A stretch of DNA of 43,764 bases from Priapulus caudatus (GCF_000485595.1 NW_014577119.1:728012-771775); one strand, 5' to 3'; shown: positions 11,496-23,682, numbered from the stretch's first letter. Notes: generated from the sequence alone by a model not told the origin. Numbers and translations are program-made.

Positions 11496-12084
11496 ACAGT
11501 GTGTTCACAACAGTACTAGTGTTCGTGTTTAGATTGGGTTTCGGAGCACGACGCAGTGTTGGGGTTACATACCGTACATACATTTATGTATATATGTTAT
11601 CTTTGTATATATGTGTATGTTATGTACATACATGGCCGTACATGCATTTAATAGTAGGTGCCTTGCGTTGAGCAGCCTCACTCTGCGCGGATACGACAGT
11701 ATCGATGATGCATTCGATCTTACTGAACGACGAGCCACGGCCGCAGCTCACGCGCTGCCACTTCACGTCTGTAGCCAAGCATCTGCTGCACGGCAACACT
11801 CGATGACCACCACCACCACCACGTTTACAGCCGAACAATGCACGACGATGGACGCTGTGTGTGTGTGTGTGTACGTGCCTCTCATGCCGGTTCTATGAAT
11901 TTGAAAAATGCACTCGTTCGTTCGTTTTGGGAGACGAAAGCGCTTGTGTGTGTGCGGTCGTTGGCCGTTTTCGCCGGGTTTAGAGATGGTATAAAGAATA
12001 CGCATGCTAACGAGTTTTCTTCCGCGTAAAACTCGTGCATTTTGTGCGATAAAGACGCTCAGTTCTATTTCCCTGTGCCCATTG

Positions 12085-12365
12085 AGAAGGAAACTACTTC
12101 GTGTTGAATGCGTACGTGTTATGTGTATTTCGTGTAATGCCCCACCGCAACGCGTAAACTATTTCGAGCGAAGTGTGTACATGTTACGCGTATTCGTTCT
12201 ATTACCACCTATTCAGCCAGGGTTTTTCAGAAGTAAACTACCTCGAGCTAAATGCGTATACGTGCTATATGTGTATTTCGCGTAATTCTCAATTCCTGTT
12301 CTCTTTAAGAAGTAAACTGTTCAGAGGCGTGCGCGCGTTACGGATATTTTTTACGCACGTACGCG
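12085..12365. repeat. Degenerate ~79-bp tandem repeat, about 3.5 units
   Basis: AAACTA(C/T)-TTCGAG-TG(A)ATGCGTA...TGTGTATTTCG recurs with AAACT starting at 12091, 12156, 12235 and 12314, giving spacings of 65, 79 and 79 bases. The units have diverged substantially. Confidence 0.7.
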
Positions 12366-13190
12366 GCCGCTGCGGCTCTCAAGAACGTGTTCGTTTCATG
12401 TTGCCGTGACGTCGCTGTGCATGTGCAGCCGCTGGCGAGGCGAGCAGAAATGCCTCCATAATGTTAACGCGCGCCCCGGGAGCGGCCTATCGTAGCCGCG
12501 CAGACTTCGTGGAGACGGGCGCGCGTGGTTCGAGGCGAGGATTGGCGGCTGTTAGTCGGCCCGTGGTCTCTGCCGGCGTACTGCGCGCGAGCATCAGTAG
12601 TACACGAGCGTAATCCCCGAGATTTCCCGATAGAACAACGAATAGCGATGAGCAGCGAGTAGAGAGAGAGATGCTCGAATATCAGACGAAAAACGCTGCG
12701 TACAGCGTGCAACTTCAGCTGTATCATGAGCAAGGTTGTAATTTGATTCTCGCAAGTAATACGACTAATCCAACCTGGCCTATAATCTGGTACGTCGAAT
12801 ACCCCCCCCCCAAATGCTCATGATTACAAAAGTCTTGTACGACATCTCCACCCAGAAACTCTACACTCAAATAAAAATGGCAACGTTTAAATTTTACATT
12901 TTAAGGTAGAGGTATATCGTTCTTTTGCATTAGCGATTGCTATGAGAGCAATAATTCAACAAATCGTGTGACTAACATGACATGCTTTGGCTACACTTCG
13001 CTGCTTTATTGCCTTTCAACAATGGAATTTAATACGTGGCTGTATAGCTAGACTGCACGCTAGATCAATCATCACTATAGTAGGCATCGAAAGTACAGCC
13101 CTCTCTCGTTAACGGAGAAGTTGTTATTAAATCGTTCTTCGATCACATCAAAAACGCTAACTGAACCACCGCCACTTACAGACGGAAACA
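12366..13190. other. No gene recognised
   Basis: No exon or repeat family stands out. A C run lies near 12801-12811. Confidence 0.5.
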
Positions 13191-13196
13191 CGCACG

Positions 13197-13199
13197 CAT

Positions 13200-13266
<67 letters not shown>

Positions 13267-13418
13267 CACGCGCGCGCGCGCGCACGTACGTATAAACGCA
13301 CACATACGCGCGCGCGCACGCACACACATACACGCACGCACGCACACACGCACGCACGCACGCACACACGCACATACACGCACACACGCACATACACGCA
13401 CGCACGCATGCACGCACG
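13197..13418. repeat. (CA)n / (CG)n / CACG compound microsatellite
   Basis: About 30 CA dinucleotides run into alternating CGCGCG and then CGCACGCACA words. Purine-pyrimidine alternation is almost perfect, so Z-DNA is likely. A shorter version recurs at about 14369-14544 in the second duplicate. Confidence 0.95.
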
Positions 13419-14365
13419 CATACCGAGAAGCACTGCCGAGTCAAATAATAACAAGATTGGTTATCGACACAGAACGGCTTCATCGTGAGTGAACGTGTGC
13501 CGTCCGTGTGTAACTGCTAGCCTTCCGTCTGCATCAATTTATCGACAGCCTCATGATCAATCTTCTTTCCATGGCTGTCGTAGAACGCATATCTTCACGT
13601 GAATCGTGGCATACACATGCATATATATACATATGTATACACATACATACACATACATATACATACATATATATACATATATATACATACATATGTATAT
13701 ATGGGTTAATCCGCCCTGATCTTCAGAACGGTGTATACACGTGGAAAGTGTACAAGTACATGACTCTATGTATGTGCCACCACCTCTACTAACTACCAAC
13801 AGCAATATCAACACCAATACCAACAACAACACCAATACCGCCATCACTAACACACACAACACAAACGCCACTACCAATAACAACAAGAACATCAAGAACA
13901 AGAACAAGAACAAGAACAAGAACAAGAACAAGAACAAGAACAAGAACAAGAACAAGAACAAGAACAAGAACAAGAACAAGAACAAGATGTATAGAACAAA
14001 CAACAACAACAACGACGACGACGGCGGCGGCGGCGACGACGCCAGCAGCACCACCGCCGCCGCTCCGCATTCTCCGTTGATAATGGCACGATATCGGTCA
14101 ACTAACGAGGGAATCGCGTGACATTAGTAAAGTAAGCGTGATGTGGGATAGGCGTGACGTGCTGGCGACACCGGTCCCCCGGCTCAGACGACACACCCGA
14201 GTCAGCGACCGTCTGCTATGATTCATGATGGAGCAGGCGTCACCCTTGCCTTGCGACAGCTCTCTCTCTCTCCCCTTCCCCCTTTCTCCTTCTTACTCGC
14301 TCTCTCTTCCTATTAAGCTTTCTTTCGATTTTTCCCATTCCCACTCGGACTGACATACTCCCTCG
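13236..14365 (+). repeat. Tandem segmental duplication, unit 1 (~1.13 kb)
   Basis: It matches unit 2 (14366-15417) at an offset of 1130 bases, judged by the landmark TATAAACGCA at 13291 and 14421. It contains the CA/CG microsatellite, a CATA/TATA repeat (about 13615-13700), an AAGAAC hexamer array (about 13885-13987, roughly 17 copies), and a GAC/GGC/CAGCAC-rich stretch. The open frames through it translate the repeats and are not called. Confidence 0.93.
13885..13987 (+). repeat. (AAGAAC)n hexanucleotide array
   Basis: About 17 perfect hexamers inside duplication unit 1. The equivalent in unit 2 has only two or three plus a variant, so this array accounts for most of the length difference between the copies. 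Confidence 0.95.
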
Positions 14366-15417
14366 TTACACACACACACACACACACACGCACACACACG
14401 CGCGCGCGCGCGCACGTACGTATAAACGCACACATACGCGCGCGCGCACGCACACACATACACGCACGCACGCACACACGCACGCACGCACGCACACACG
14501 CACATACACGCACACACGCACATACACGCACGCACGCATGCACGCACGCATACCGAGAAGCACTGCCGAGTCAAATAACAACAAGATTGGTTATCGACAC
14601 AGAACGGCTTCATCGTGAGTGAACGTGTGCCGTCCGTGTGTAACTGCTAGCCTTCCGTCTGCATCAATTTATCGACAGCCTCATGATCAATCTTCTTTCC
14701 ATGGCTGTCGTAAAACGCATATCTTCACGTGAATCGTGGCATACACATGCATATATATACATATGTATACACATACATACACATACATATACATACATAT
14801 ATATACATATATATACATACATATGTATATATGGGTTAATCCGCCCTGATCTTCAGAACGGTGTATACACGTGGAAAGTGTACAAGTACATGACTCTATG
14901 TATGTGCCACCACCTCTACTAACTAACAACATCAATATCAACACCAATACCAACAACAACACCAATACCGCCATCACTAACACACACAACACAAACGCCG
15001 CTACCAATAACAATAAGAACAAGAACGAGAACAAGAACATGATGTATAGAACAAACAACAACAACGACGACGACGGCGGCGGCGGCGACGACGCCAGCAG
15101 CACCACCGCCGCCGCTCCGCATTCTCCGTCGATAATGGCACGATATCGGTCAACTAACGAGGGAATCGCGTGACATTAGTAAAGTAAGCGTGATGTGGGA
15201 CAGGCGTGACGTGCTGGCGACACCGGTCCCCCGGCTCAGACGACACACCCGAGTCAGCGACCGTCTGCTATGATTCATGATGGAGCAGGCGTCACCCTTG
15301 CCTTGCGACAGCTCTCGCTCTCCTCCCTTCCCCCTTTCTCCTTCTTACTCGCTCTCTCTTCCTATTAAGCTTTCTTTCGATTTTTCCCATTCCCACTCGG
15401 ACTGACATACTCCCTCG
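14366..15417 (+). repeat. Tandem segmental duplication, unit 2
   Basis: Nearly identical to unit 1. By eye there are only about ten substitutions over 1 kb, such as GTAGAAC to GTAAAAC and CCGTTGAT to CCGTCGAT. The CA run is shorter and the AAGAAC array is reduced to a few units near 15015-15040. Both copies end in CATACTCCCTCG. Confidence 0.93.
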
Positions 15418-15649
15418 CTTCCCCTCCCTACATCTCGCTCATTATTCCCTGATCACTCGCCCTCTCCCTCTGACCGCAGCGCTCGTGTACGGCTGGCTGG
15501 CTGGCTGGCTGGTCTACGGAGCATCCATCGGTACACGACGCCGACACAGAGCAGAAAATTCGATAATTGACGCACTTGCATATGATTATTCGGTATGCCG
15601 ACGAACACGCTAGAATAACAAGTGGCCCGTACACAAGGATGAGTCCATG

Positions 15650-16330
15650 GGCGGGTGGAGTAGGGTAGGAGAGGAGCTACACGAAGGAGAGGTTATCCGG
15701 AGGAGATGCCACCCTAGTACGTCGTGTGAAGCCAAGGGGAGAGGCATTAACTGGGGGAGGGGTTATCTAGGATGTAGAGCGTAGATGAAGGCGAGGAGTT
15801 TTTCCGGGAGGGGATGAGCGAGGGAGAAGTTGTCTGAAAATCGGGAGGGGAGAGAAACTACTGGAGGAGACGGGATCATTCGGAGGACGCTACGCATCGG
15901 TAGTCATCATCAGTACGCTGGAAAGAGATGTTTGAGCAAGTGGATGAGGAAAAGGATTGTACGACGGAGTGGGTGCGGGGAACAGTGTTGTCCTGGAGAA
16001 GGGGTGGGATGTAAAATTTACCTGTAGAATGAGAGTGATTACTCTGGAGAGTAGAAGGGAAAAAATATGAGCGGTTACGCGGGATAGTTATGAGAGTAAT
16101 TGATATAACGGGAAAAAGAACAAAACGAGAGATCGCGTGCGAATGTTGGAGAAGGAGACTTACCCGGGAGGGTGTAAGGCGAGTGGTTACATGCGAAAGC
16201 GGAGAAGGAAAGGACCTGGCATGGAAGAAAACACTGAATGGAGTGGTTACATGAGAGAGTGTAGAAAGGAAGGAGTTACCGAAGAGAAAATGGGGTTACA
16301 TTGAAAAGTGTGGCAAAGCTGTAAAAAGTG
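15650..16330 (+). repeat. Degenerate purine-rich minisatellite
   Basis: Words such as GGAGTGGTTACATG, GAGAAGGAA, CCGGGAGGGG and GTTATC recur at irregular spacings of roughly 35-45 bases. This suggests an old tandem repeat. No coding frame is convincing. Confidence 0.5.
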
Positions 16331-17290
16331 CTTAAGGGAGAGGGTGGGGAGGGGAAGAAGGCGGAAAAGAAGAAAAGGAAATAAAAAAGAACAGAATACG
16401 AAAAAAGAAGAAAAAGTAGAAAAAGAAGAAGATGAAGATGAAGATAAAGAATTTATCCTGACCACAGCTGGCAAGTCAGTCGCATGATTTAAAAGGAAGC
16501 GGAAGATGACGACTGCGAGCAGACCGACTAGCGAACATGGTACGGCCGACCCGTCGGCGACAACATCCCGTAAGCCGATCCTCAGCGATTTACGGTGTCC
16601 GTCTAATCTGCGATCTCGTTTCCAGCTCCCTTGCGACTCCGGCGGGGGAACCACGGTCACCGTGGCGGAGCTCCTGTCACGCTACACGCACGCACGCACG
16701 CACGCACCCCGCGCGCGAGCACACCGTGTGGTGGCGGCGGGAGGGAGGGGGGGGGCGAAAGACGAATGACGATCGACTCCTGCTTACTACATACGCGAGA
16801 ATAAATACGGTCTTATCGTTGTCAAGCATCGTTTTTACCGTGCCCACTAAATTATTGTAGTTTACGTTAGCGGTTGCAGTTTATAAAAGGAGAAATTGAT
16901 ACGGCTGAAAAACGCGAGTGCTATACGTGTGAATGGCAGGCTGGCGTGGGCGGTGCCTGGAAATAGTGCCAGCACACAGATTCCTTAAGATAGTGTGTGT
17001 ATAGGGTAGGGGAGTGAACGAGGATGAGAAGGAGGAGGAGGAGGCGGCGGAGGAGGACGGAGAGGAGGATGAGAAAGAGGAGAAGGAAGAAGAGGGAGAA
17101 AGGGAGAAAGAAGAGGGGGTCTAAAGGAAGAGAACGAAAAGAAAGAGGAGCAGGAGACGGGTAAGGAAGACAAGGAGGATCAGGAATGCAAATGAAGCGG
17201 AAGTGGATGCGGCAAATGGGGAAGATGAGGAAAAGGAAGAGCAGGAGAAGGAAAAGGAGAAGGAGAGCGAGAGGAAAACGAAGAAGAGGA
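16331..17290 (+). repeat. Purine-rich stretch (GAAAAG/GGAGGA)
   Basis: The plus strand is purine-dominated at about 16331-16455 and 17020-17290, separated by ordinary sequence (about 16460-17000) that shows no recognised exon. Open frames are Arg/Lys/Glu-rich or Ser/Pro/Leu-rich low complexity. Confidence 0.75.
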
Positions 17291-17292
17291 GG

Positions 17293-17318
17293 TGCTGCTG
17301 CTGCTGCTGCTGCTGCTG

Positions 17319-17359
<41 letters not shown>

Positions 17360-17382
17360 ACTACTGCTGCTGCTGCTGCTGT
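17293..17382 (+). repeat. (CTG)n with CTA interruptions
   Basis: About 30 triplets, mostly CTG, interrupted twice by CTACTA. It is followed by GTTGTG and GGTGGT words. The reading frames are homopolymeric (Leu, Cys, Ala, or Ser/Gln on the reverse strand). Confidence 0.95.
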
Positions 17383-17559
17383 TGTGTGTTGTTGTTGTGT
17401 TGTTCTTGTTGGTTGGTTGTGTTGTGGTGGGTGGTGGTGGTGGTGGATGGTGGTGTGGTGGTGGTGCTGCTACTACTGGCTGGTTGCTGGCTGCTTGCAT
17501 GGTGAGTTGGTGGTGGTAGCGTTACGCGGTCGGCGGGCGCGATGGTGTTGGTGTGGTGA

Positions 17560-17935
17560 AAGGAGGAAAGATGGAGGAGGAGGAGGAGGAGGAGGAGAGG
17601 AGGAAGGAGCGAGGAGGAGAGTGAGGAGGAGAAAAGTGATGATAGGGGAGGAGGAAGAGGAGAGGAGGAGGCGAAGGAAGGAGGGAAGGAGGGAAAGATA
17701 GGGGGAGGAGATAGGAGGAGCGAGGAGGGATGGAGGAAGGGGGGAGGAGGAGGAGAAAGGATGAGGGTGAGGAGAGGAGGGAGAGGAGGAGAAGATGAGG
17801 AGGGAGGAGGGAGGAGGAGAAGATGAGGGGAGGAGGAGGAGGGAGGGGAAGGAGGAGAGGAGGAGGAGGCGGAGAGGAGGAGAACGACTGAGGAAGATAA
17901 AGATAGAAGAGGAAGAGGAGGATGAAGCAGGCCGG
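17560..17935 (+). repeat. (GGA)n-rich polypurine tract
   Basis: Nearly uninterrupted A/G on the plus strand with GGAGGAGGA words. It is a candidate for intramolecular triplex (H-DNA). Confidence 0.92.
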
Positions 17936-18567
17936 GAGGCTGGACCATTATATCACAGATGTTTGTAAAAATTACTCCATTCAAGGACGCGGCGCCACAC
18001 GTGCGCCGTCAACGCGCCTACATGCAGACCGCTGATAATCAATGGCACATTTAGTTTCGCGCGACCAATTTCTTTTTTGTTTTTGGATTGTAACACTTCA
18101 CTTTTCTACGGTTACTCACTCCGCGTTAGCATCAGCGGGTGCCGCGATCGTACAGCCGCAGCCATCCCCGCGCCGCCATACATTTCCTCCGCCCGACGTC
18201 GAGGATGGAATTCTACAGGGCGTAAAATTCGAACGCAGCACCCAGACCGTCGCAGCCAATCCCAATATTTGAGCTCGGCGTTATTTTTCCTGTGACCGGT
18301 TACTTATTATTGCTAGCAGCCCCTAGCCCACCCCCTCCCGTACGCACACATACACAACCACTTCCCTGTAGTGTGGAGGAGGGCGCCTTGGACCGCCCGG
18401 TATGCGAGCATGCGCACGCTCATCAGCAAGCGTCTGCGGGTACTCCCGCGGTTGCGTCATCGGTTATGTCATTAGTGTGTGTAGAAATAAACCGCCGGCT
18501 CAAGTAGTTGTAGCTGATTACGATGTTTAGATAGACGCTCGTTGACAATGATCACGATGCAAGTGAG
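17936..18567. other. No gene recognised
   Basis: Mixed sequence with short frames only. CCCACCCCCTCCCG at about 18327 is C-rich. Confidence 0.5.
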
Positions 18568-18825
18568 ACAGAGAAAGAGGGAGAGAGACAAAAAAACGAG
18601 AGTGAGAGGGGGTGAAAGGGAATGAAAGAAGAGAGAGAGGGGGGAGGGAGGGAGAAAGAGGGAGGGGGAGAGGGAGGAAGGGAAGGAGGGATGGAAGGAG
18701 GGATGGAGAGAGAGGGAGAGAGAAAGAGAAGGAGGGAGAGAGAGGAGAAGAGAGAGAGTAGAGAGTGTGAGAGGAGAGAGAGAGAGAAGAGAGAGAGAGA
18801 GGCGAGAGAAGAGAGAAGAGTGAGA

Positions 18826-18915
<90 letters not shown>

Positions 18916-18925
18916 TGAGAGAGAG
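18568..18925 (+). repeat. (GA)n/GGGA polypurine tract
   Basis: A purine-only strand with GAGAGA, GGGAGGG and GGAAGGAGGGATGGA words. Minus-strand open frames read as Leu/Ser repeats and are not genes. Confidence 0.95.
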
Positions 18926-19016
18926 CCACGCAGCCACGTTCGATATGCGATCTTATAATGCAACCTAAAACTCATTACATACATCAACATCATTCCATCC
19001 AACAACATGCTTAAAT
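18926..19016. repeat. Dispersed repeat attached to a GA microsatellite (copy A)
   Basis: GAGAGCCACGCAGCCACGTTCGATATGCGATCTTATAATGCAACCTAAA (shown here only as a landmark run; key words are GAGAGCCAC, CCACGTTC and TTATAATGCAA) resembles 26945-27007. Both copies abut a long GA run, suggesting a repeat family that carries or attracts GA microsatellites. Confidence 0.6.
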
Positions 19017-20278
19017 GAGTTTTATATTTATTTAAGTCACAAATTTTATTTACACACAGCATTATACAGTTACATTTACATTTACTTACTATAAAGCTTG
19101 AACAGGAACAGGCAATTTTTATATCGTCGAATTAAAAAAAACTACAACATGAATATCGTTCAATAAAACCAAGAGCAGATAATAACACATTATTACCTGC
19201 TCTTGATAAAACGCATAGAAGGCCCTATTGGGTTTTCAACAGCGCTACTCTATATCGTTATAACGTCATGGCATTTCGCAAGCACCAAGATTGTTAAGCA
19301 AATTCTGTTAAATTTTACCAGTCGAATTCACATTACAAACAAACGTTGCTAGCCATGAACAGACGCGAACCAGTAACATCGGATGATTCGGCGCCATTTG
19401 CATTATCAAAAAAAGTACAGCAAACACACGCACGGTCCCACTATGAGACAACGTATAAAATAACACGGATTCATTCGGCGAAGAATCCGACAGTTTCGTT
19501 TTAGAAGTCACACGCTGTTACAGTTTTAAGAACGGGTTTAAAACAAATGTCATACACAAGTCAGGTAAAAATGTCGCGCCGACCTACACGTGCACACGTC
19601 TCTCTTGACCGACCGACCACCACGGGCGTTTACAGAAGTCATGCGATTGGCGAATCTAGTCATATTATAGCTAAAACCGTATTCTAAAGTTCTTCCCTCT
19701 CGGTTCGATGATTGTATGTAGACGTTTGTTAGTCATGCCCTACCTTAGCCTTAGAACTATATAGCCCTTCACTGACCCATAAGGACGAGAGACGAGCCGC
19801 GGGGTTCATCGTCGAACGCTCTCGCAAAGTTGACACATGACGAACAAATGTCCACTTACAAAGATCCCAACATTCAGTTGGAGTAGCAGGCAAACAACGC
19901 AGAAGAATCGAAGCCCCGTCTGGAAGCACACGCCTCACGCAGGAGAACCTCCGTTACCCTCTAGCAGTAAAGAAACCATATTTGTGGTGTACTTTGCAAT
20001 AAGAAAAGCGATATTATCATTTTGATAGTTGTTCTTGCCAAGTCATTTTCCTACTTACTATATACACGTGCATAGCAGGGAAACATACCTTTACTAATTC
20101 TCTTGATATTGGCCACATAGGATGAGATTACTGCAAATAAAAGCCATATACGCATATCTAAAATATTCGTGGGTCACGCGATAAAACTGTATAAACATGC
20201 TCGTTGCGTACTACTAATCCGCACGGCAATAACTAATTAGTCGAACGCATGAGCATAACACCTTCTACGCTGCAACCA
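19017..20278. other. No gene recognised; one short perfect hairpin
   Basis: AT-richer unique sequence. At 19171-19204, AAGAGCAG and TAATAA pair with TTATTA and CTGCTCTT across a four-base loop, with a single mismatch. No gene is supported. Confidence 0.5.
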
Positions 20279-20345
20279 CGGAAGTGGGTTCGATACCCGA
20301 CAGGGAAGTGGGTTCCATACCCGACAGGGAAGGTGTTCGATATGA
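20279..20345 (+). repeat. tRNA-like B-box repeat, possible SINE fragment
   Basis: GGTTCGATACC matches the polymerase III B-box consensus (GGTTCGANNCC). The surrounding 24 bases (GAAGTGGGTTCGATACCCGACAGG) are repeated once more with one change and then partially. TAGTCGAACG near 20237 weakly resembles an A box. No cloverleaf can be drawn, so this is not a tRNA gene. Confidence 0.5.
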
Positions 20346-20705
20346 ATCAGTGCAGCTGCTCGGTGGGGGAGAAACCCGATGCTTGGTGATGAGGGGGGTG
20401 TTGCATGATTGATAGGGGAGTACGGGGCCGTTGCCAGGTTACTGTTTGCTGATTTTGCGAGTTATATCTAAGGTAGCATCGTCGCTGTGATGCCGGAGTG
20501 CCGGAAACCCACGCGAAATTAGCATGCACTTTATGCGCTGTGGCTGAATGACGGTGTAGGCAAACATTTACCCAAACACCACTTGAAAAACATCTGTCGC
20601 ACGAGCAGTTTTGCTGTGTGGAATGCTCTCTCTCTCTCTCTCTCTCTTTCCCTCGCACGCGTGCGAAGCATCTGTCACAGGTTAAATACGTCCTTAGCTC
20701 GATCA

Positions 20706-20736
20706 ATGCTGCTGCTGATGCCACTGCCGCCGCCGC

Positions 20737-20771
<35 letters not shown>

Positions 20772-20940
20772 AGTGCTACTGAGGCTGTTAATGATTGATT
20801 GGTGGTGATGATGACGATGATGATGATGGCGACGACGACCGTGACGACGATAATGACGATGGTGGTCATGATGACAATGAACATGATGATGACAATGACA
20901 ACGACGACGACGATAACGCTGCTGTTACTGCCGCGGCGGC
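20706..20940 (+). repeat. CTG/CCG triplets followed by GAT/GAC/ATG triplet-rich tract
   Basis: CCG (about 20726-20737) runs into about 11 CTG triplets (to about 20771). After a short spacer come GATGATGAC-type words from about 20800 to 20930. The frames are Asp-, Met/Thr- or Ser-rich low complexity. Confidence 0.85.
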
Positions 20941-21170
20941 AGCTTCTGCAACTGCCACTGTTCCTACGGCTGATGTTTTACCGCTGCCGCTGACACCCCC
21001 ACCCCCACCCTACCTCACGGCGCGCTCACACACATAAAACGCGGACGCACGCACCGGCTGGATCTTCTCCACATCGCCATCATATGCGGCCGTCACGCTT
21101 CCCGACAGAGAACAACACTGCCCGGGCGCCAAGGTGACGATCTATTTACACGGGGGGGGGGGGTAGTTCA

Positions 21171-21246
21171 CAGCGTGCTGGAGGGCGTGTGAGTACGCGC
21201 GCGCACCTCTGCATATACCGGAGCGCCTAACGTACGTTTCATGGTA
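21171..21246 (+). repeat. Inverted repeat, left arm (76 bp)
   Basis: A perfect reverse complement of 23683-23758 over 76 bases. It directly follows an 11-base-plus G run (about 21152-21163) and directly precedes the GA tract. Confidence 0.95.
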
Positions 21247-21746
21247 GGGAGAAGAGAGAGAAAGAGAGAGAGAGAAAAAGAGAGAGCGCGAGAGAGACGA
21301 GAGAGGGGAGAGGGACGGAGAGAAGCAGGAGAGAAGAGAGAGAGAGAGAGCAGAGAGATGAGAAGAGAAGCAGCAAGAGAGAGATGAGGGGAAGAGAGAG
21401 AAAAAGACGAGCAGAGCGATGAAGAGAGAGAGCAGGGCAGATTGCGCAAGAACCACGCGTACGAAGACACGCACGTCGCGAACGAGCAGAGATGTAACAG
21501 AGATGAGTAGAGAGAGAGAGAAGAGAGATGAGGGGATAGGGAGAGAAAGCGAGAGAGAGAGAGAGAAGAGAAGAGGCAGAAGAGGAGCTGAGAGAGAAGA
21601 GACGAGAGAGAGAGAGAGAAGGAGAGGAGAGAGAGCGCAGAGACGATAGAGAAGAGAAGAGAAGAGAGAGAGAGAGAGAGCAGAGAGAGAGAGAGAGAGA
21701 GAGAGATCGGAGAGAGAGAGAGAGGAGAGAGATAGGCGAGAGAAGA

Positions 21747-21778
<32 letters not shown>

Positions 21779-21880
21779 CGAGAGAGAGAGAGAGAGGAGA
21801 GAAGAGATGAGAGGAGAAGACGAGCAGAGAGAGGCGAGATGAGAACGAGGAGCGAGATAGAGAGAGTAAGGAAGGCGCAT
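21247..21880 (+). repeat. (GA)n-rich polypurine tract
   Basis: Over 600 bases of mainly GAGA with scattered C and T. Minus-strand frames of up to 274 codons are Leu/Ser runs arising from the repeat. Bases 21419-21500 are a brief less repetitive interruption. Confidence 0.93.
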
Positions 21881-22089
21881 TTAGACAAGGAGCGTAGGCC
21901 GTGTCAAGAGAGAGAAGAGAGAGGGGAGAGATGAGAGCAACACGTGTCACGGATGATGAGGACGGACAAAACGTATTGATGCAGGCCAGCATGAGAGATG
22001 ATGAGGATTGGCTATAGGCAGGCGGACCCCAGTGGCAAGGTTAGGGGTACAACGCGACGAGACACACGCGAGGAGAAGAGAGAGAGAGA

Positions 22090-23450
22090 GCCCTCGATCT
22101 TTGTTGACCCGCTGGATGCCTCACGAAGTGAACACCTCTCTCATGCAGCGTCTCGTCCTTCCTGAAGCGACACATGCATTTCCGTGTACGTGTCCACTCG
22201 TTACATCGCCCAACCACGGCTTCATCGACGTCCCTTCCGCTCTGCCACCCACTCCCGTGAAGCGCAACAATATGCGAGCGCCGCCATGTCACCCTCTCTA
22301 CGTCCGCTCCCCGTCCCCCTAAGACCACCGTATTGCTCCGCCTTCCACCCTCCCGTGGTCCACATGACCCGACGCACCGCCTATCACAGCGTTTGTCCAC
22401 TCGCCACCCCCCGCCCCGTAATGCTGTCCCCACCCTCAGCCACACTCACTCTTCTTCCTTCTGCTGCGTCCCTCCCTTCCTCTCCCCCACTTCTGTCCTC
22501 CTGCCCGATCTCCCGTTCGCCAAATTTCACATCAGAATCCGCCAGTACTCGCGGCTTCGTGTGCCCCCGCAACCCCTGCCCTCTCCCCTAAGCGCCCTCC
22601 TTGCACGCACTCATACCCACTCATTCTTTACACGTACCCCCGTCGCGCCATCGACTCCCCAACTAGGTGGGCCGGCCCACTCCGTCCGCGGGTCAGTCGT
22701 TCCAGTACGTATACCACGCGATCCGCCTAGAACCCAGCCCGTATCGCCCATCGACCCGCGCCTTCAATCACGGTCACCGCCATCCCCTCGTTCGCGCCCT
22801 CATCTCCTCTCTATCCTCCTCTTCTTGCCCTGGGCGCGCGCGGGCGCTCCTCCGTCGCCGCCAAGTGGTTCTCTAGCGTCGCTCGTCCCCCTCCCCCCGC
22901 GTGCGCCCTTCGCCCCGGCCCCCTCCTCCGCTTTCCCTGTCGCCGGTCGCTGTCCGCTCCGCCGCGTTCCTCCCTGCCTTCTCTCGGCCGCCGTTGAAGG
23001 TGTGTGGTGCGGGTGGGTGCGGGGGGCGCATCGGCACAGTCTTCCACCGGCGTGTACTATCTCGCTAAAAAAAAAAAATCTAGACTCTAAACACCTCTCA
23101 GCCCCTCGGTGCCCACGCGCCGGCTCTCGTTCTCGTAGTCTTCTGCCGTTAGCACGCTCCGGAGCGTCTCGTCCTCGCCTGTCTCACGCGGCGCTGCGTT
23201 TCTTGCGTCCCACTGCTTCCCTGTGCCCCATTCTTCAACCGCGCCCACACCCGTCCTCCTTCGCTGTCTACTCTCCCGGCTTGTGTGCGTGGCGTGCTAC
23301 TTCTCAGTCCGCTCTCCCGCTCATCGCCGCCCTCGGTAAACTCTGTTTTCCGCTTTTCGGCGGTTCTCCCTTCCGCCTCCTTTGCTTCCGCAAGTGCGTT
23401 CGGCCAAAGGACTAGGCTGCAAACCTAAAATCCTCTTCGCTCTTATCTTT
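22090..23450 (+). other. C/T-rich sequence without a supported gene
   Basis: The plus strand is pyrimidine-rich (CCC, CTC, CCTCC words) and therefore poor in stop codons. A 360-codon frame (22333-23415) and a 135-codon overlapping frame exist. Their composition is Pro/Ser/Arg/Leu with no domain, and no splice-bounded exon stands out. I treat them as composition artefacts. Confidence 0.6.
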
Positions 23451-23682
23451 CGCATCAAATGATACGATGTCCCCGCAAGATCTCGCAGTAAAAAGACGAC
23501 TCGGGGTGGCATTGTTTTACGCTCGCTTTTTCTCGTGTTTATTTATTTCGTCTGTATTTTGCTAGAGTTCGCAGTTAGGGCCACCGTTGAGTTACGGAGT
23601 ACGCATGCACCGTCGTGTGTGCCGGCGCGTACGTACATACACGTGTACTCCGCTCCCATGTAACGCTGTCCTATTTGCTACT

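Noticed and set aside
13741-14121. An Asn/Lys-rich open frame (and its copy in the second duplicate)
   Set aside because: It translates the AAGAAC and AAC repeats; the two copies differ in repeat length with no sign of coding constraint.
19729-19938. A 69-codon minus-strand frame with a GTAAGT near 19855
   Set aside because: The donor would cut the frame, no partner exon was found, and the sequence matches no known family.
20279-20345. A tRNA gene
   Set aside because: Only the B-box is convincing; no acceptor stem or anticodon arm can be drawn.
21168-21992. A 274-codon Leu/Ser open frame on the minus strand
   Set aside because: It is the reverse translation of a GA-rich tract.
22333-23415. 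A 360-codon Pro/Ser/Arg-rich open frame
   Set aside because: It arises from C/T-rich composition, has no domain or splice support, and overlaps other long frames.
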